Shown one piece after another: positions 8,690 to 16,568 of a stretch of 64,000 bases of DNA. The notes below the pieces were generated by a model, which had not been told where the DNA came from, did not search any database, and saw nothing but the letters and a program-made list of their open reading frames with translations. The position numbers and the translations under genes are program-made. Source of the stretch: Deltaproteobacteria bacterium HGW-Deltaproteobacteria-15 (lineage in GTDB: Bacteria; Desulfobacterota; DSM-4660; Desulfatiglandales; HGW-15); assembly GCA_002840535.1 (NCBI GenBank), contig PHBH01000029.1, positions 1 through 64,000 of the forward strand, in the 5' to 3' direction. Every line of letters begins with the position of its first letter. The first letter of the stretch is position 1.

Positions 8690-8740
8690 AGAAGTTTAGA
8701 AGATTTCTTCTTAGTGTCTTAGTGTCTTGGTGGCAGATCT
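8690..8740. repeat. Solitary repeat arm (AGTGTCTTAGTGTCTTGGTGG)
   Basis: The gap before the kinase gene holds a TTAGTGTCTTAGTGTCTTGG segment. Similar segments stand alone at 35280-35310 and 53087-53116, and resemble one outer arm of the nested elements at 12129 and 60131. I see no matching second arm here, so this looks like a decayed or half element. Confidence 0.5.
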
Positions 8741-8758
8741 ACGAGGGAGCCCCCGGCT

Positions 8759-9862
8759 ATGAGTAGAAAATTTAGAATTTTTGCGATCAACCCGGGTTCC
8801 ACCTCGACAAAGATCGCACTCTTTGAAAACGAGACGGAGGTCTTTGCCTCCAGCGTCTCTCATGATGCGGCAAGGCTCGAGGAGTTCCGCGAGATCGGAG
8901 ACCAGCTCCCTTACCGGAAAGAGACGATCATGAGGGAACTGGCCAAATGCAATATCTCTCTCCGGGGAACCGATGCCTTTGCCGGGCGCGGCGGCGGGCT
9001 GGTCGGGCTCGAGGGGGGCACATACATCATTAACGAAACCCTTCTCCATCACGCCAGAATCGGCTTTACCGTAAAGCACCCTGCTACCCTCGGCAGTCAG
9101 CTGGCCCATGAGTTCGCAGCCACGTACGGAGGCAAACCGTTTGTCGTCAATCCTCCCGATGTGGATGAGTTCGATCCTGTTGCGCGCGTCAGCGGGTTGT
9201 CCGACGTTTATCGCGAGAGCAGGGGGCATCCGCTGAATCAGAAGGAGGTTGCCATACGCTATGCGCGGGACGTGGGAAAGCGCTACGAGGATCTGAATCT
9301 GGTCATCTCTCATATCGGCGGCGGCGTATCGGTCACGGCCCACAAAAGAGGCCGCATGGCGGACTCCAGCGACGTGATCAACGGCGACGGCCCCATGGCC
9401 CCTACCAGGGCCGGCGCCATACCGGCCACGGCCATCATAAAAATGTGTTTCTCCGGCAAATACACCGAAAGGGAGATGTATGACCGGATCACCAAGACCG
9501 GAGGCCTTGTCGATCATCTCGGGACCTCTGATGTCACAGAGGTGCTGGAACGGATCCGGAACAAAGATGGTTATGCAAAGATCGTCTACGACGCCATGAT
9601 CTACCAGATCGCGAAGAACATCGGCGCCTATGCGACGGTCCTCAAAGGGCGAGTCGATGCCATTCTGCTCACCGGCGGCATCGCTCATGATGACTACCTC
9701 GTAGACCGGATCACCGACAGGGTGAAGTACATCGCCCCTGTCGTGGTTTATGCCGGTGAGTTCGAGATGGAAGCCCTGGCAGCGGGCGCACTCAGGGTGT
9801 TGACGGGCCAGGAACAGGCAAAGACCTATACCGGAAGACCTGTTTGGGATGGATTTCATTAA
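8759..9862 (+). CDS. buk: Butyrate kinase
   Basis: A 367-residue member of the acetate/butyrate kinase branch of the ASKHA fold. The phosphate loop AINPGSTSTKIALFEN (residues 9-24), the ISHIGGGVSVTAH segment near residue 182 and ILLTGGIAHDDYLVDRI near residue 301 match butyrate kinase, as does the length (acetate kinases are about 400). It makes ATP and butyrate, or a related short or branched acid, from acyl-phosphate and ADP. With the upstream phosphotransacylase it forms a complete acyl-CoA to ATP route. GAGGGAG lies ten bases ahead of the ATG. Confidence 0.93.
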   Translation: MSRKFRIFAINPGSTSTKIALFENETEVFASSVSHDAARLEEFREIGDQLPYRKETIMRELAKCNISLRGTDAFAGRGGGLVGLEGGTYIINETLLHHARIGFTVKHPATLGSQLAHEFAATYGGKPFVVNPPDVDEFDPVARVSGLSDVYRESRGHPLNQKEVAIRYARDVGKRYEDLNLVISHIGGGVSVTAHKRGRMADSSDVINGDGPMAPTRAGAIPATAIIKMCFSGKYTEREMYDRITKTGGLVDHLGTSDVTEVLERIRNKDGYAKIVYDAMIYQIAKNIGAYATVLKGRVDAILLTGGIAHDDYLVDRITDRVKYIAPVVVYAGEFEMEALAAGALRVLTGQEQAKTYTGRPVWDGFH

Positions 9863-9915
9863 ACGGGTGGCAGGGTGACATGGGAAACGATCCGCAACCC
9901 TCGTTCTTACAAATC

Positions 9916-10005
9916 GTAGGATGGGTAGAGCGCAGCGAAACCCATCGATCTGCAAAGGGCGCACACTTAAAACAGATGGGTTTCGCTCCGCTCAACCCAT
10001 CCTAC
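9916..10005. repeat. Palindromic element with GTAGGATGGGT arms (copy 2)
   Basis: A well-kept 90-base element. It begins GTAGGATGGGTAGAGCGCAGC and ends with the near-complement GCTCCGCTCAACCCATCCTAC (19 of 21 positions). Each arm also folds on itself (GATGGGT with ACCCATC), so the RNA could form a cloverleaf. Copy 1 is at 4231. It sits between buk and the acyl carrier protein gene. Confidence 0.85.
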
Positions 10006-10059
10006 ATACTTGGTGGCTGAGTTTACATCGTTAAAGCAATGAAACAGGAGAAGATAATT

Positions 10060-10308
10060 ATGGGATTGCGAGAAGAGGTGTTGGAAAAAATCATCCAGCG
10101 AGCAGCAGAGATTTTCAAGAAGAACCCCGGCGAATTGAGCGCCGACACGCAGTTCGTGGCTGATCTCAAGGCCAAATCGGTGAATCTGGTGCAGATCATC
10201 GCCGTACTGGAGGATGCCTTTGATGTGGAGATCAACTTCATGCAGTTCAGGAGGAACAAGACGCTCGGTGAGGCAGCAGGCTTCGTCGCCCAGCTCTGCG
10301 GCGGCTGA
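10060..10308 (+). CDS. Acyl carrier protein
   Basis: An 82-residue acidic helical protein matching the ACP fold: helix 1, then the LKAKSVNLVQII segment with the probable phosphopantetheine serine (residue 40 from this start), then a DVEINFMQFRRNKT loop and last helix. The usual Asp before the serine is a Lys here. An AGGAG at 10046-10050 favours the ATG at 10060 over the ATG at 10039. The serine should be modified by AcpS; which acyl group it carries is unknown. The nearby acpS, acyl-phosphate enzymes and CocE-like hydrolase suggest a role outside standard fatty acid synthesis. Confidence 0.85.
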   Translation: MGLREEVLEKIIQRAAEIFKKNPGELSADTQFVADLKAKSVNLVQIIAVLEDAFDVEINFMQFRRNKTLGEAAGFVAQLCGG

Positions 10309-10346
10309 TCGTCTCAATAACCAAGACAGAAGGAAGGAAGATCATC

Positions 10347-12116
10347 ATGGCTGAGAAAATCAGAAAAAAAGAACTCTTCGGCAACGTGGAGATCGAAGGG
10401 ATTTACCGCGAGACCAGAAGGCCGGCTCCCCAGGCCGACAAGAAAGCCAGGGAAGGGAAGGAAGAGAACTGGGACGGACTGGAGGAAAAATCGCTGGAAG
10501 GAGCAGGACACGGTTTTTGCTCGCCCTTTAATCAGCGAACCTATCTGGCGGAAGACGGCATCCTCTGCGAGCAGGATGTTCCCGTTACCTTGCGGGACGG
10601 CATCGTCATTTATACTGACATCTATCGCCCCGTGGGGCAGACTGGCATCCCTGCCATCGTTGCATGGAGCTATTTCGGAAAGCGCCCCGGCGATGGCTTT
10701 GACGAATGGCAGATTATCGGAGTCCCCCCGGGAACGGTCTCCCGCATGGCCAAATTTGAGGCCCCGGATCCTGCGTACTGGTGCCGTCATGGATATGCGG
10801 TTGCCAACGTCGACCCCCGCGGTGTCGGTCATTCACAGGGCAACGTCAATATGTTCGGCACGCAGGACGGGCGGGACGGCTATGATTTCATTGAATGGAT
10901 CGCAACCCGGCACTGGTGCAACGGCAAGGTCAGCATGGGCGGGAACTCAGGAGTGGCTATGACCCAGTGGCGGATCGCCGCAGAGCAGCCGCCCCACCTG
11001 GCCTGCATTGCCCCGTGGGAGGGAACAGGAGACCTCTATCGCGAATCGCTTTACGAGGGAGGCATCCCTGCTCTGGGTTTCAACGACTTCATCGTAGGTT
11101 CTCTGACGGGCACCGGATACGTCGATGACACTGCGGCCATGGCAATGGAGCACCCCTTCCTGGACGCGTACTGGGAAGACAAGATCCCCAAGTGGAGGAA
11201 CATCAGAATCCCGGTTTCGACCACAGTATGCTGGAACCACTTCCACCTGCGCGGTTCCATGGAAGGGTTCAGAAGAATCCGTTCAACCAAGAAGTGGCTT
11301 CGCGCCCACAGGGAGTTCGAGTGGCCCGATACTTTCGGCACCGCCGGCATCCTCGATCTGAAGCTCTTCTATGACCGATATCTCAAGGACATTCGCAACG
11401 GCTGGGAGCTCACCCCGAGGGTCCGGCTCGAGGTGATGGACGCTTACGAGTACGACTTTCAGACCAATCGTGCGGAAAGGGAATTTCCCCTTGCCAGGAC
11501 CCAGTACAGGAAACTCTATGTAGATGCTGCAAAGGGGGCGCTTTCCCTTGTCCCCGTAACCGTCGAATCCAAGATAAGCTACGAGGCGGAGAAGGGCTCC
11601 ACGACCTTCGATATCAGATTTGAGGAAGACACGGAGATCACCGGTTTCATGAAACTCCGCCTGTGGGTCGAGGCCGCCGGCAATGATGACATGGACCTCT
11701 TCATCGCGATCCGCAAGCTCGACGAGCAAGGCAACTGGCTGCCCGTAAACGTCCTTGGAGAGCCCCATCCGGGCGCATGGGGAAAGATGAGGGTGTCGCG
11801 CCGGGAACTGGATGAGAAGCTGTCCACCGATTTTCAGCCGGTCCAGGCCCATCGTAGAGATCAAAAGCTGAAACCCGGCGAGATTGTTCCCGTGGACATC
11901 GAGATATGGCCCCACAGCAGGATCTGGCACAAAGGCCAGCAGTTACGGGTGCTCGTATCGGGCCATTACATCCGCGAAGGGTGGTTTGAGCCCTTCTCGT
12001 GGGAGCTGAATAACAAAGGCAAGCACGTCATCCACTCCGGCGGCAAGTATGACTCGTACCTCCAGGTGCCCGTCATTCCGCCGAGATATCGGGCAGGCGA
12101 TTATGTGTATCGCTGA
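10347..12116 (+). CDS. CocE/NonD family alpha/beta hydrolase
   Basis: A 589-residue hydrolase of the cocaine esterase/X-Pro dipeptidyl peptidase S15 class. The catalytic fold begins near residue 75 (VPVTLRDGIVIYTDIYRP); the nucleophile is in VSMGGNSGVAMTQW near residue 197, and the last 200 residues form the C-terminal jelly-roll domain (ARTQYRKLYVDAAKG onward). It lacks a signal peptide, so it should act in the cytoplasm on an ester or amide. The N-terminal 60 residues are lysine- and glutamate-rich and not part of the core fold. Its position after the ACP gene suggests, but does not prove, that it acts on a compound of the same pathway. Confidence 0.87.
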   Translation: MAEKIRKKELFGNVEIEGIYRETRRPAPQADKKAREGKEENWDGLEEKSLEGAGHGFCSPFNQRTYLAEDGILCEQDVPVTLRDGIVIYTDIYRPVGQTGIPAIVAWSYFGKRPGDGFDEWQIIGVPPGTVSRMAKFEAPDPAYWCRHGYAVANVDPRGVGHSQGNVNMFGTQDGRDGYDFIEWIATRHWCNGKVSMGGNSGVAMTQWRIAAEQPPHLACIAPWEGTGDLYRESLYEGGIPALGFNDFIVGSLTGTGYVDDTAAMAMEHPFLDAYWEDKIPKWRNIRIPVSTTVCWNHFHLRGSMEGFRRIRSTKKWLRAHREFEWPDTFGTAGILDLKLFYDRYLKDIRNGWELTPRVRLEVMDAYEYDFQTNRAEREFPLARTQYRKLYVDAAKGALSLVPVTVESKISYEAEKGSTTFDIRFEEDTEITGFMKLRLWVEAAGNDDMDLFIAIRKLDEQGNWLPVNVLGEPHPGAWGKMRVSRRELDEKLSTDFQPVQAHRRDQKLKPGEIVPVDIEIWPHSRIWHKGQQLRVLVSGHYIREGWFEPFSWELNNKGKHVIHSGGKYDSYLQVPVIPPRYRAGDYVYR

Positions 12117-12128
12117 GGCTGAATAATT

Positions 12129-12250
12129 GAACCGCGAGGCGCTAAGGACGCAAAGAAGATCACAAAGCTTGTTTTTTCACCTGCCGGAGGCCGCTCCGGC
12201 AGGTGAAAAAACAAGTCTTCTCTTAGCGCACTTGGCGTCTTGGCGGTTGA
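12129..12250. repeat. Nested palindromic element with ACCGCGAGGCGC arms and perfect inner hairpin
   Basis: Outer arms GAACCGCGAGGCGCTAAGG and CTTAGCGCACTTGGCGTC...GCGGTT flank a perfect inner hairpin with 21-base arms at 12168-12188 and 12195-12215 (core CACCTGCCGGA / TCCGGCAGGTG) and a six-base loop. Relatives lie at 19982-20239 and 60131-60333. It is non-coding and could also terminate transcription after the hydrolase gene. Confidence 0.88.
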
Positions 12251-12329
12251 AAGCTGTCGTGTTTGCCTTTTTCGACTTTGGTTAACCGGTCGTCTCAGAA
12301 GTCACAAAAACATAGAGGGAGGTAGTAAT

Positions 12330-13277
12330 ATGAAACTTCTCGGATTGTCGGCAGGCAGGAAAATGGGCAACTCTGAAATTCTCCTCAAGGAGGCCCTCAT
12401 GGCCGCTGAGGAGACAGGCGTGGAGGCCGAGATCCTGCGGCTCCACGATCTCAAGATTAAACCCTGCACAGGCTGCACCTCCTGTGTCCAGGGCAAGAAC
12501 GGCCTCATTTTTGGAGGTTCAGGGCAGTGCGTAATCAAGAACGACGATATGCCGTTGTTCAATGAGAAACTCTGGGAATCGGATGGCATCATCATCAGCA
12601 TGCCCGTGTTCATCTTCCAACCGCCCGGTTACCTGAAGGTGCTCATCGACCGGTGCGGCCCTTCCCATGACCAGGCCTTTGTCATGGAGGCAAAAAAGGT
12701 GGCTGGCGGAAAAAGCGGTGCCGATCCGCGTATCTTCAAATCCAGGGTCGCAGGGTTTCTCTCTGTGGGCGGGGCGCCCCACTTTGACTGGGCTTCCCTG
12801 GCCCTGCCGCTCATGAACACCTTCACCTTTCCCATGGAGATCAAGGTTGTCGATATGCACCAGGTGATGGGCTCTGCCATACCCGGTCAGGTGTCCCTTA
12901 ACGATTCGGCCCTGGCCCGGGCCAGGAAGCTTGGCCAGAATGTGGCAAACGCCATGGGGAAGCCGAAGGAAAAGGTGAAGTACATGGGAGATGATCCCGG
13001 CACCTGCCCGGTTTGCCACTGCAATGCCATGCTGGTAGGCAGGGAATCCATGGTGGAGTGCGCCATCTGCGGCATCAAAGGCGAGCTGGAACAAAAGGAC
13101 GGGAAGATCACCGTCACCTTTTCGAAGGAGCAGCAGGCGATTTCCAGACTGACCCTCGAGGGGAAAAGGCGACATTTCTACGAGATCGCCGACGTACAGA
13201 GGGAGTTCGACAGCCGAAAGGTGGAGCTGCCGGCCAAACTTGAGAAATACAAGAGCTACAAACCTGCATGGAAATAG
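12330..13277 (+). CDS. NADPH-dependent FMN reductase-like flavoprotein
   Basis: About 315 residues. The first 200 match the flavodoxin-like NADPH-dependent FMN reductase fold (MKLLGLSAGRKMGNSEILL; CTGCTSCVQGKNG near residue 49; a PVFIFQPPGYLKVLIDR segment near residue 92). The C-terminal third adds a small Cys-rich region (CPVCHCNAML, then CAICG), which could bind zinc or an Fe-S cluster, and a lysine-rich tail. Such iron-sulfur flavoproteins reduce flavins or quinone-like or aromatic substrates in anaerobes. Start chosen at 12330 because GAGGGAGG sits eight bases upstream; the longer open frame runs back into a repeat. The substrate is not known. Confidence 0.85.
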   Translation: MKLLGLSAGRKMGNSEILLKEALMAAEETGVEAEILRLHDLKIKPCTGCTSCVQGKNGLIFGGSGQCVIKNDDMPLFNEKLWESDGIIISMPVFIFQPPGYLKVLIDRCGPSHDQAFVMEAKKVAGGKSGADPRIFKSRVAGFLSVGGAPHFDWASLALPLMNTFTFPMEIKVVDMHQVMGSAIPGQVSLNDSALARARKLGQNVANAMGKPKEKVKYMGDDPGTCPVCHCNAMLVGRESMVECAICGIKGELEQKDGKITVTFSKEQQAISRLTLEGKRRHFYEIADVQREFDSRKVELPAKLEKYKSYKPAWK

Positions 13278-13417
13278 CGACCGATTCTGATCACGCCCCC
13301 GGATGCGGTTGGCAGGGGGCGTGGTTGCATCGGCGCCGGGTAGATCCGATGGCTGCATTCCCACGACATGTTTTTTTCGTGTGCCGCTATTTGCAGTGCG
13401 CATGAGAGGAGATGGAC

Positions 13418-14548
13418 ATGGACGAGCAGAAGAGAATGGGAAGAAGGGAGTTCCTCGGAAAAGCCGCTGTTGCGGCGATGATGGTGCCCGCCGTACTTGG
13501 TGCGGGATCCGGGAATATCGGTGCGCAGGGTCAAGCTTCAGGCGACGTCGGGGACAAGGCCCGTGCCAAGATAAAGAAGATCGCCATTGAGGAACACTGG
13601 GCCAACCAGGAATTGAACGAGTTGCGGATTGAGTGGGGAAAGAGGACCGGCTATCCTACCACAGTCGATCCGAAGGCTATCGGCTACTCCTTTCCCAGGA
13701 CTCCGGATTTTGAGAAGTTCCGCATCCCTTTCATGGACGAGTTCGGCATTGCCATGCAGGTCATCTCAACAGGCTCTCCGGGTGTTCAGGGCTTTGCAGA
13801 TGCGCAGTCCGCCGTTGCCAAGGCCAAGAAGATCAACGACGCACAAGCGGAGACCATCGCCAAATACCCCGGCCGGTTTGCAGGTTTTGCGGGTCTCCCC
13901 ACGCAGGACCCGAAGGCTGCTGCCGATGAGCTTGAACGAGCGGTGAAGCAACTGGGATTCAAGGGCGCTATGATACAGGGCAGCACCAACTGGGAGTACC
14001 TCGACGCCGAGAAATACTGGGTGATCTGGGAAAGAGCAGCGGCACTTGAAGTGCCTATCTACCTCCATGTGCAGGAGCCTTCCTTTGACTCCGCAAAGGT
14101 GTACGCCGGACACCCCGAACTGACGGGAGCAACGTGGGCCTGGGGAGTCGAGACCGGAACACACGCGCTGCGCATTATCAACGCCGGGGTCTTCGATGCC
14201 TTCCCCAAGGCCACACTGATCCTGGGGCACCTGGGTGAAACACTCCCCTATCTTCTCGGTCGTCTGGATGAGGGGTATGTCATGGCGGCCAAGAGCGGCA
14301 GGAAGCTCCAGAAGCGGCTTTCCGACTATGTCAGGAGCAACATTCTGGTTACCACGAGCGGTCTATACAGGCCGGAGGCGCTGGTGTGCGCTATTAGCGC
14401 GATGGGGGAAGATCGCGTCCTCTATGCGATGGACTACCCCTTTGTGCAGCCCAAAGATTCCATTGATTGCTTTGAGAGTACTCCCATGAGCGACGAAGTC
14501 AGAGAGAAGATATCGCACCTGAATGCAAAACGATGGCTTAAGTTATAA
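13418..14548 (+). CDS. Amidohydrolase-2 family protein, gamma-resorcylate decarboxylase-like, with Tat signal
   Basis: A 376-residue protein. The N-terminus has a twin-arginine motif (GRREFLG) followed by an alanine-rich hydrophobic stretch, predicting export in folded form. The mature part is a TIM-barrel amidohydrolase: KIAIEEHW (metal-binding EEH), VPIYLHVQEP, LILGHLGETLPYLLGRLD and YAMDYPF match the ACMSD/gamma-resorcylate decarboxylase branch, whose members remove CO2 from hydroxybenzoates or related acids with a zinc or manganese ion. AGGAG six bases upstream favours the second ATG (13418). Export is unusual for this branch. It could equally be a hydrolase; the reaction is inferred from fold and motifs only. 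Confidence 0.85.
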   Translation: MDEQKRMGRREFLGKAAVAAMMVPAVLGAGSGNIGAQGQASGDVGDKARAKIKKIAIEEHWANQELNELRIEWGKRTGYPTTVDPKAIGYSFPRTPDFEKFRIPFMDEFGIAMQVISTGSPGVQGFADAQSAVAKAKKINDAQAETIAKYPGRFAGFAGLPTQDPKAAADELERAVKQLGFKGAMIQGSTNWEYLDAEKYWVIWERAAALEVPIYLHVQEPSFDSAKVYAGHPELTGATWAWGVETGTHALRIINAGVFDAFPKATLILGHLGETLPYLLGRLDEGYVMAAKSGRKLQKRLSDYVRSNILVTTSGLYRPEALVCAISAMGEDRVLYAMDYPFVQPKDSIDCFESTPMSDEVREKISHLNAKRWLKL

Positions 14549-14563
14549 GTACGTCGCAACAAG

Positions 14564-14590
14564 CCTGTCCCGTGCTTGACACGGGACAGG
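14564..14590. other. Perfect 11-base hairpin after the amidohydrolase
   Basis: CCTGTCCCGTG and its exact complement surround a five-base loop, 15 bases after the stop codon. There is no T-run behind it, so it is not a classical intrinsic terminator; it could stabilise the 3' end of the mRNA or be a small repeat. Confidence 0.6.
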
Positions 14591-14698
14591 ACGAGGGCAA
14601 CGCCGCTCGAAGATCCCGCGTCTCTTGCGGGGGAGATGAGCGTTTTTCACCAACCTGCTGGACCTCTGCGCCTTCAGCCTGACATTACTCCGGGCTTT

Positions 14699-15012
14699 CT
14701 ACCCTTTCAGTTGGGCGCCGTCTCGGCAGTAGTAACCCGCCGGCTTTCCGCTGGAGAGATTGTACTCGGCAAAGACAGAGCAACTCCCGCACTGACATTG
14801 CTGGCTCGGATCGAGATCGGTGCATGTGGCCTTGCCTGTCGAACAGTACACCCCCGGGATCTCCTCCCGTTTCAGAGGAGTTCTGGCAAGGGCCCCCTGT
14901 AGATTTTTCTTGAGACCCGCCACGCAACTGCTCCTGGTCTGAACCGGACACCCCGGCATAAACACTTGCTCGCCGTCTCGGTATTGAATGGAACCTTCTG
15001 AATATCAGCCAT
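14699..15012 (-). pseudogene. DUF2769-type Cys-rich protein, broken by a one-base frameshift
   Basis: On the minus strand a near-perfect ribosome site (AAGGAGGT) precedes an ATG at 15012 that reads MADIQKVPFNTETASKCLC and then leaves frame near 14953. The next frame continues PGCPVQTRSSCVAG and on to EIPGVYCSTGKATCTDLD, QCQCGSCSVFAEYNL and GYYCRDG, ending at 14699. Joined by one extra C (reading CCCGGGG for CCGGGG), it gives about 104 residues with Cys pairs in the pattern of DUF2769 proteins, probably metal-binding and of unknown role. It is either a recent frameshift mutation or a sequencing or assembly error; the intact frames on both sides favour the latter or a very recent event. Confidence 0.75.
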
Positions 15013-15342
15013 TCCCTGACCTCCTTGAGTAAACAGTGCCAGTGTCGGCCATTTGTGATCTTTTTTGTATGGGCAAAGAAATGTAATTGATGTGGGCCGA
15101 GGAAGTAATACAACGCGCAGTAATATGAACAGATCTGAGAAGCGTGTAGACTCCTCACTAAAAGGAGCTTTGGGCTCGCTAAGCAGTCAGAATATATGAG
15201 GTTTTGCTGTTATAAATTATTTTATTTACTTTATATCCCAATTAAGCTACAATTTAGCTCAAAATGAAGGTTGGCTTTCGATTAATTAAAATAAGCTTCA
15301 ATTATCAGGCGTCTAGGTGGCCCTAGTTAGAAGGAGATGGCT
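15013..15342. other. AT-rich intergenic region
   Basis: About 330 bases between the divergent DUF2769 gene and the small exported protein. It is clearly more AT-rich than its surroundings, especially 15190-15300, and probably holds the promoters of both genes. I see no open frame, RNA gene or palindromic repeat that I can support. Confidence 0.5.
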
Positions 15343-15627
15343 ATGAAGAGAAGATTGGCAATGTTGGGGTTCTGCGTTCTGATCGTTTCACTGCTCTTCG
15401 CGGGATCCGCATTTGCCGCCGATCAGGTGACCCTCAAAGGAAAAATGGAAGAGGGCGGGACACGGCTGGATGGCGAAGACGGCAAGAAATACACGGTCAA
15501 CGCCACCAACGATGTGGCAAATGAAATCGGCAGACTCGCAGGAAAAATGGTAGAGATCACCGGAGTGGTCAAGGTGAGTCATGGACGGAATATTTTTACA
15601 GTACTGAGCTACAAGGCACTGGACTGA
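15343..15627 (+). CDS. Small exported protein of unknown function
   Basis: A 94-residue protein with a clear Sec signal peptide (MKRRLAMLGFCVLIVSLLF, cleavage likely after SAFA). The 70-residue mature part (VTLKGKMEEGGTRLDGEDGK, then AGKMVEITGVVKV) alternates strands and turns, in the manner of small OB-fold periplasmic proteins. AAGGAG six bases upstream supports the ATG at 15343 over the one at 15337. It stands alone and is followed by a strong hairpin, so it is probably monocistronic. I do not recognise a named family. Confidence 0.75.
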   Translation: MKRRLAMLGFCVLIVSLLFAGSAFAADQVTLKGKMEEGGTRLDGEDGKKYTVNATNDVANEIGRLAGKMVEITGVVKVSHGRNIFTVLSYKALD

Positions 15628-15650
15628 GATCGGCAAAGGCCCGTTTCACA

Positions 15651-15688
15651 AGATCCGTTCGTGGCGATGCGTCGGCACGAACGGATCT
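15651..15688 (+). terminator. Terminator-like hairpin
   Basis: Perfect 13-base arms (AGATCCGTTCGTG at 15651-15663 and its complement at 15676-15688) with a 12-base loop, 23 bases after the stop of the small exported protein. Only a short T-run follows, so termination is likely but not certain. Confidence 0.65.
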
Positions 15689-15934
15689 TTGTTGAGATCC
15701 GCACAAGATACCAAGTCGACATCCAATAGTTTGGCACGCAAGACCAGCCCTGCCGAAAGGCATGGGGCATCTCTTGACGTAGCGGGAATCTAAAGAGGAG
15801 CCATAAGACAGGATTTTTTAGGGATCTTCAAGGCAATCACTGCAAAAGACCCATTCAAAGCGCTTGCCAGTTGATTTCGAATCTTTTGTGGCTACGTTAA
15901 AATATCAAGGATATTCCATAAGAAGGAGTTGATG

Positions 15935-16426
15935 ATGGATAAGGTGGAAAACGGCTTGTTTGTGAGTGTCGAATACAAAGGAACACTTGGCAACGGGGAG
16001 GTATTCGACACCAGCCAAGGAACGCGGCCGCTGGAAGTGAAAATGGGCGCCGGACGACTCATCAAAGGTTTCGAGAACGCTTTGATGGGGATGTCCCTGA
16101 ACGAGAAAAAGACCTTTACTCTCCAACCGGAGGAGGCTTACGGCAATCGGGACGAAGAGCTCAAGACATCAATCCCCCGAAAGGAGATTCCGCCCGGCGC
16201 AAATCCGCAAGTCGGGCAGACCGTAACTCTTACCTCGCCGGAGGGGCAGCAGATACCCGGCCGAATCGCCGAGGTGAATGAAGAGGCTGTTACCATCGAT
16301 CTCAACCACCCGCTGGCGGGCGAATCATTGACCTTTGAAGTTGAAGTTGTCGGGATCAATAACGAGCCTACAAAAGCAGAACCGGGATGCTCTCCCTCTT
16401 GTGACTGTTCTTCCGGTTGTCACTGA
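15935..16426 (+). CDS. FKBP-type peptidyl-prolyl cis-trans isomerase, SlyD-like
   Basis: A 163-residue protein with the SlyD arrangement: a split FKBP domain (VSVEYKGTLGNGEVFDTSQG, then LIKGFENALMGMSLNEKKTF), the insert-in-flap chaperone segment (residues about 75-125), and a C-terminal Cys/His tail (CSPSCDCSSGCH) able to bind nickel or zinc. It speeds proline isomerisation in folding proteins, and in SlyD the tail helps deliver nickel to hydrogenases. AAGGAG six bases before the ATG at 15935 decides the start among two tandem ATGs and a TTG. No hydrogenase gene is in the window. Confidence 0.9.
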   Translation: MDKVENGLFVSVEYKGTLGNGEVFDTSQGTRPLEVKMGAGRLIKGFENALMGMSLNEKKTFTLQPEEAYGNRDEELKTSIPRKEIPPGANPQVGQTVTLTSPEGQQIPGRIAEVNEEAVTIDLNHPLAGESLTFEVEVVGINNEPTKAEPGCSPSCDCSSGCH

Positions 16427-16437
16427 TCAGGCAAAGC

Positions 16438-16483
16438 GCAAGGGGCATAGCGAGACAGTTTGCCGTTGTGCCCCACTTGCGAC
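16438..16483 (+). terminator. Candidate terminator after the SlyD-like gene
   Basis: CGCAAG-GGGCA pairs with TGCCC-CA-CTTGCG across a long loop, followed by CTCCTTTTTA. Two bulged bases make it imperfect. Its position a dozen bases after the stop and the T-rich tail suit an intrinsic terminator. Confidence 0.45.
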
Positions 16484-16568
16484 TCTCCTTTTTATATCTT
16501 CCTGTTTACTGTCTTTCCAGTGCTATGCTATAAAGAAAAATTACCTCTGAGAATGGAAGGAGAATGCG

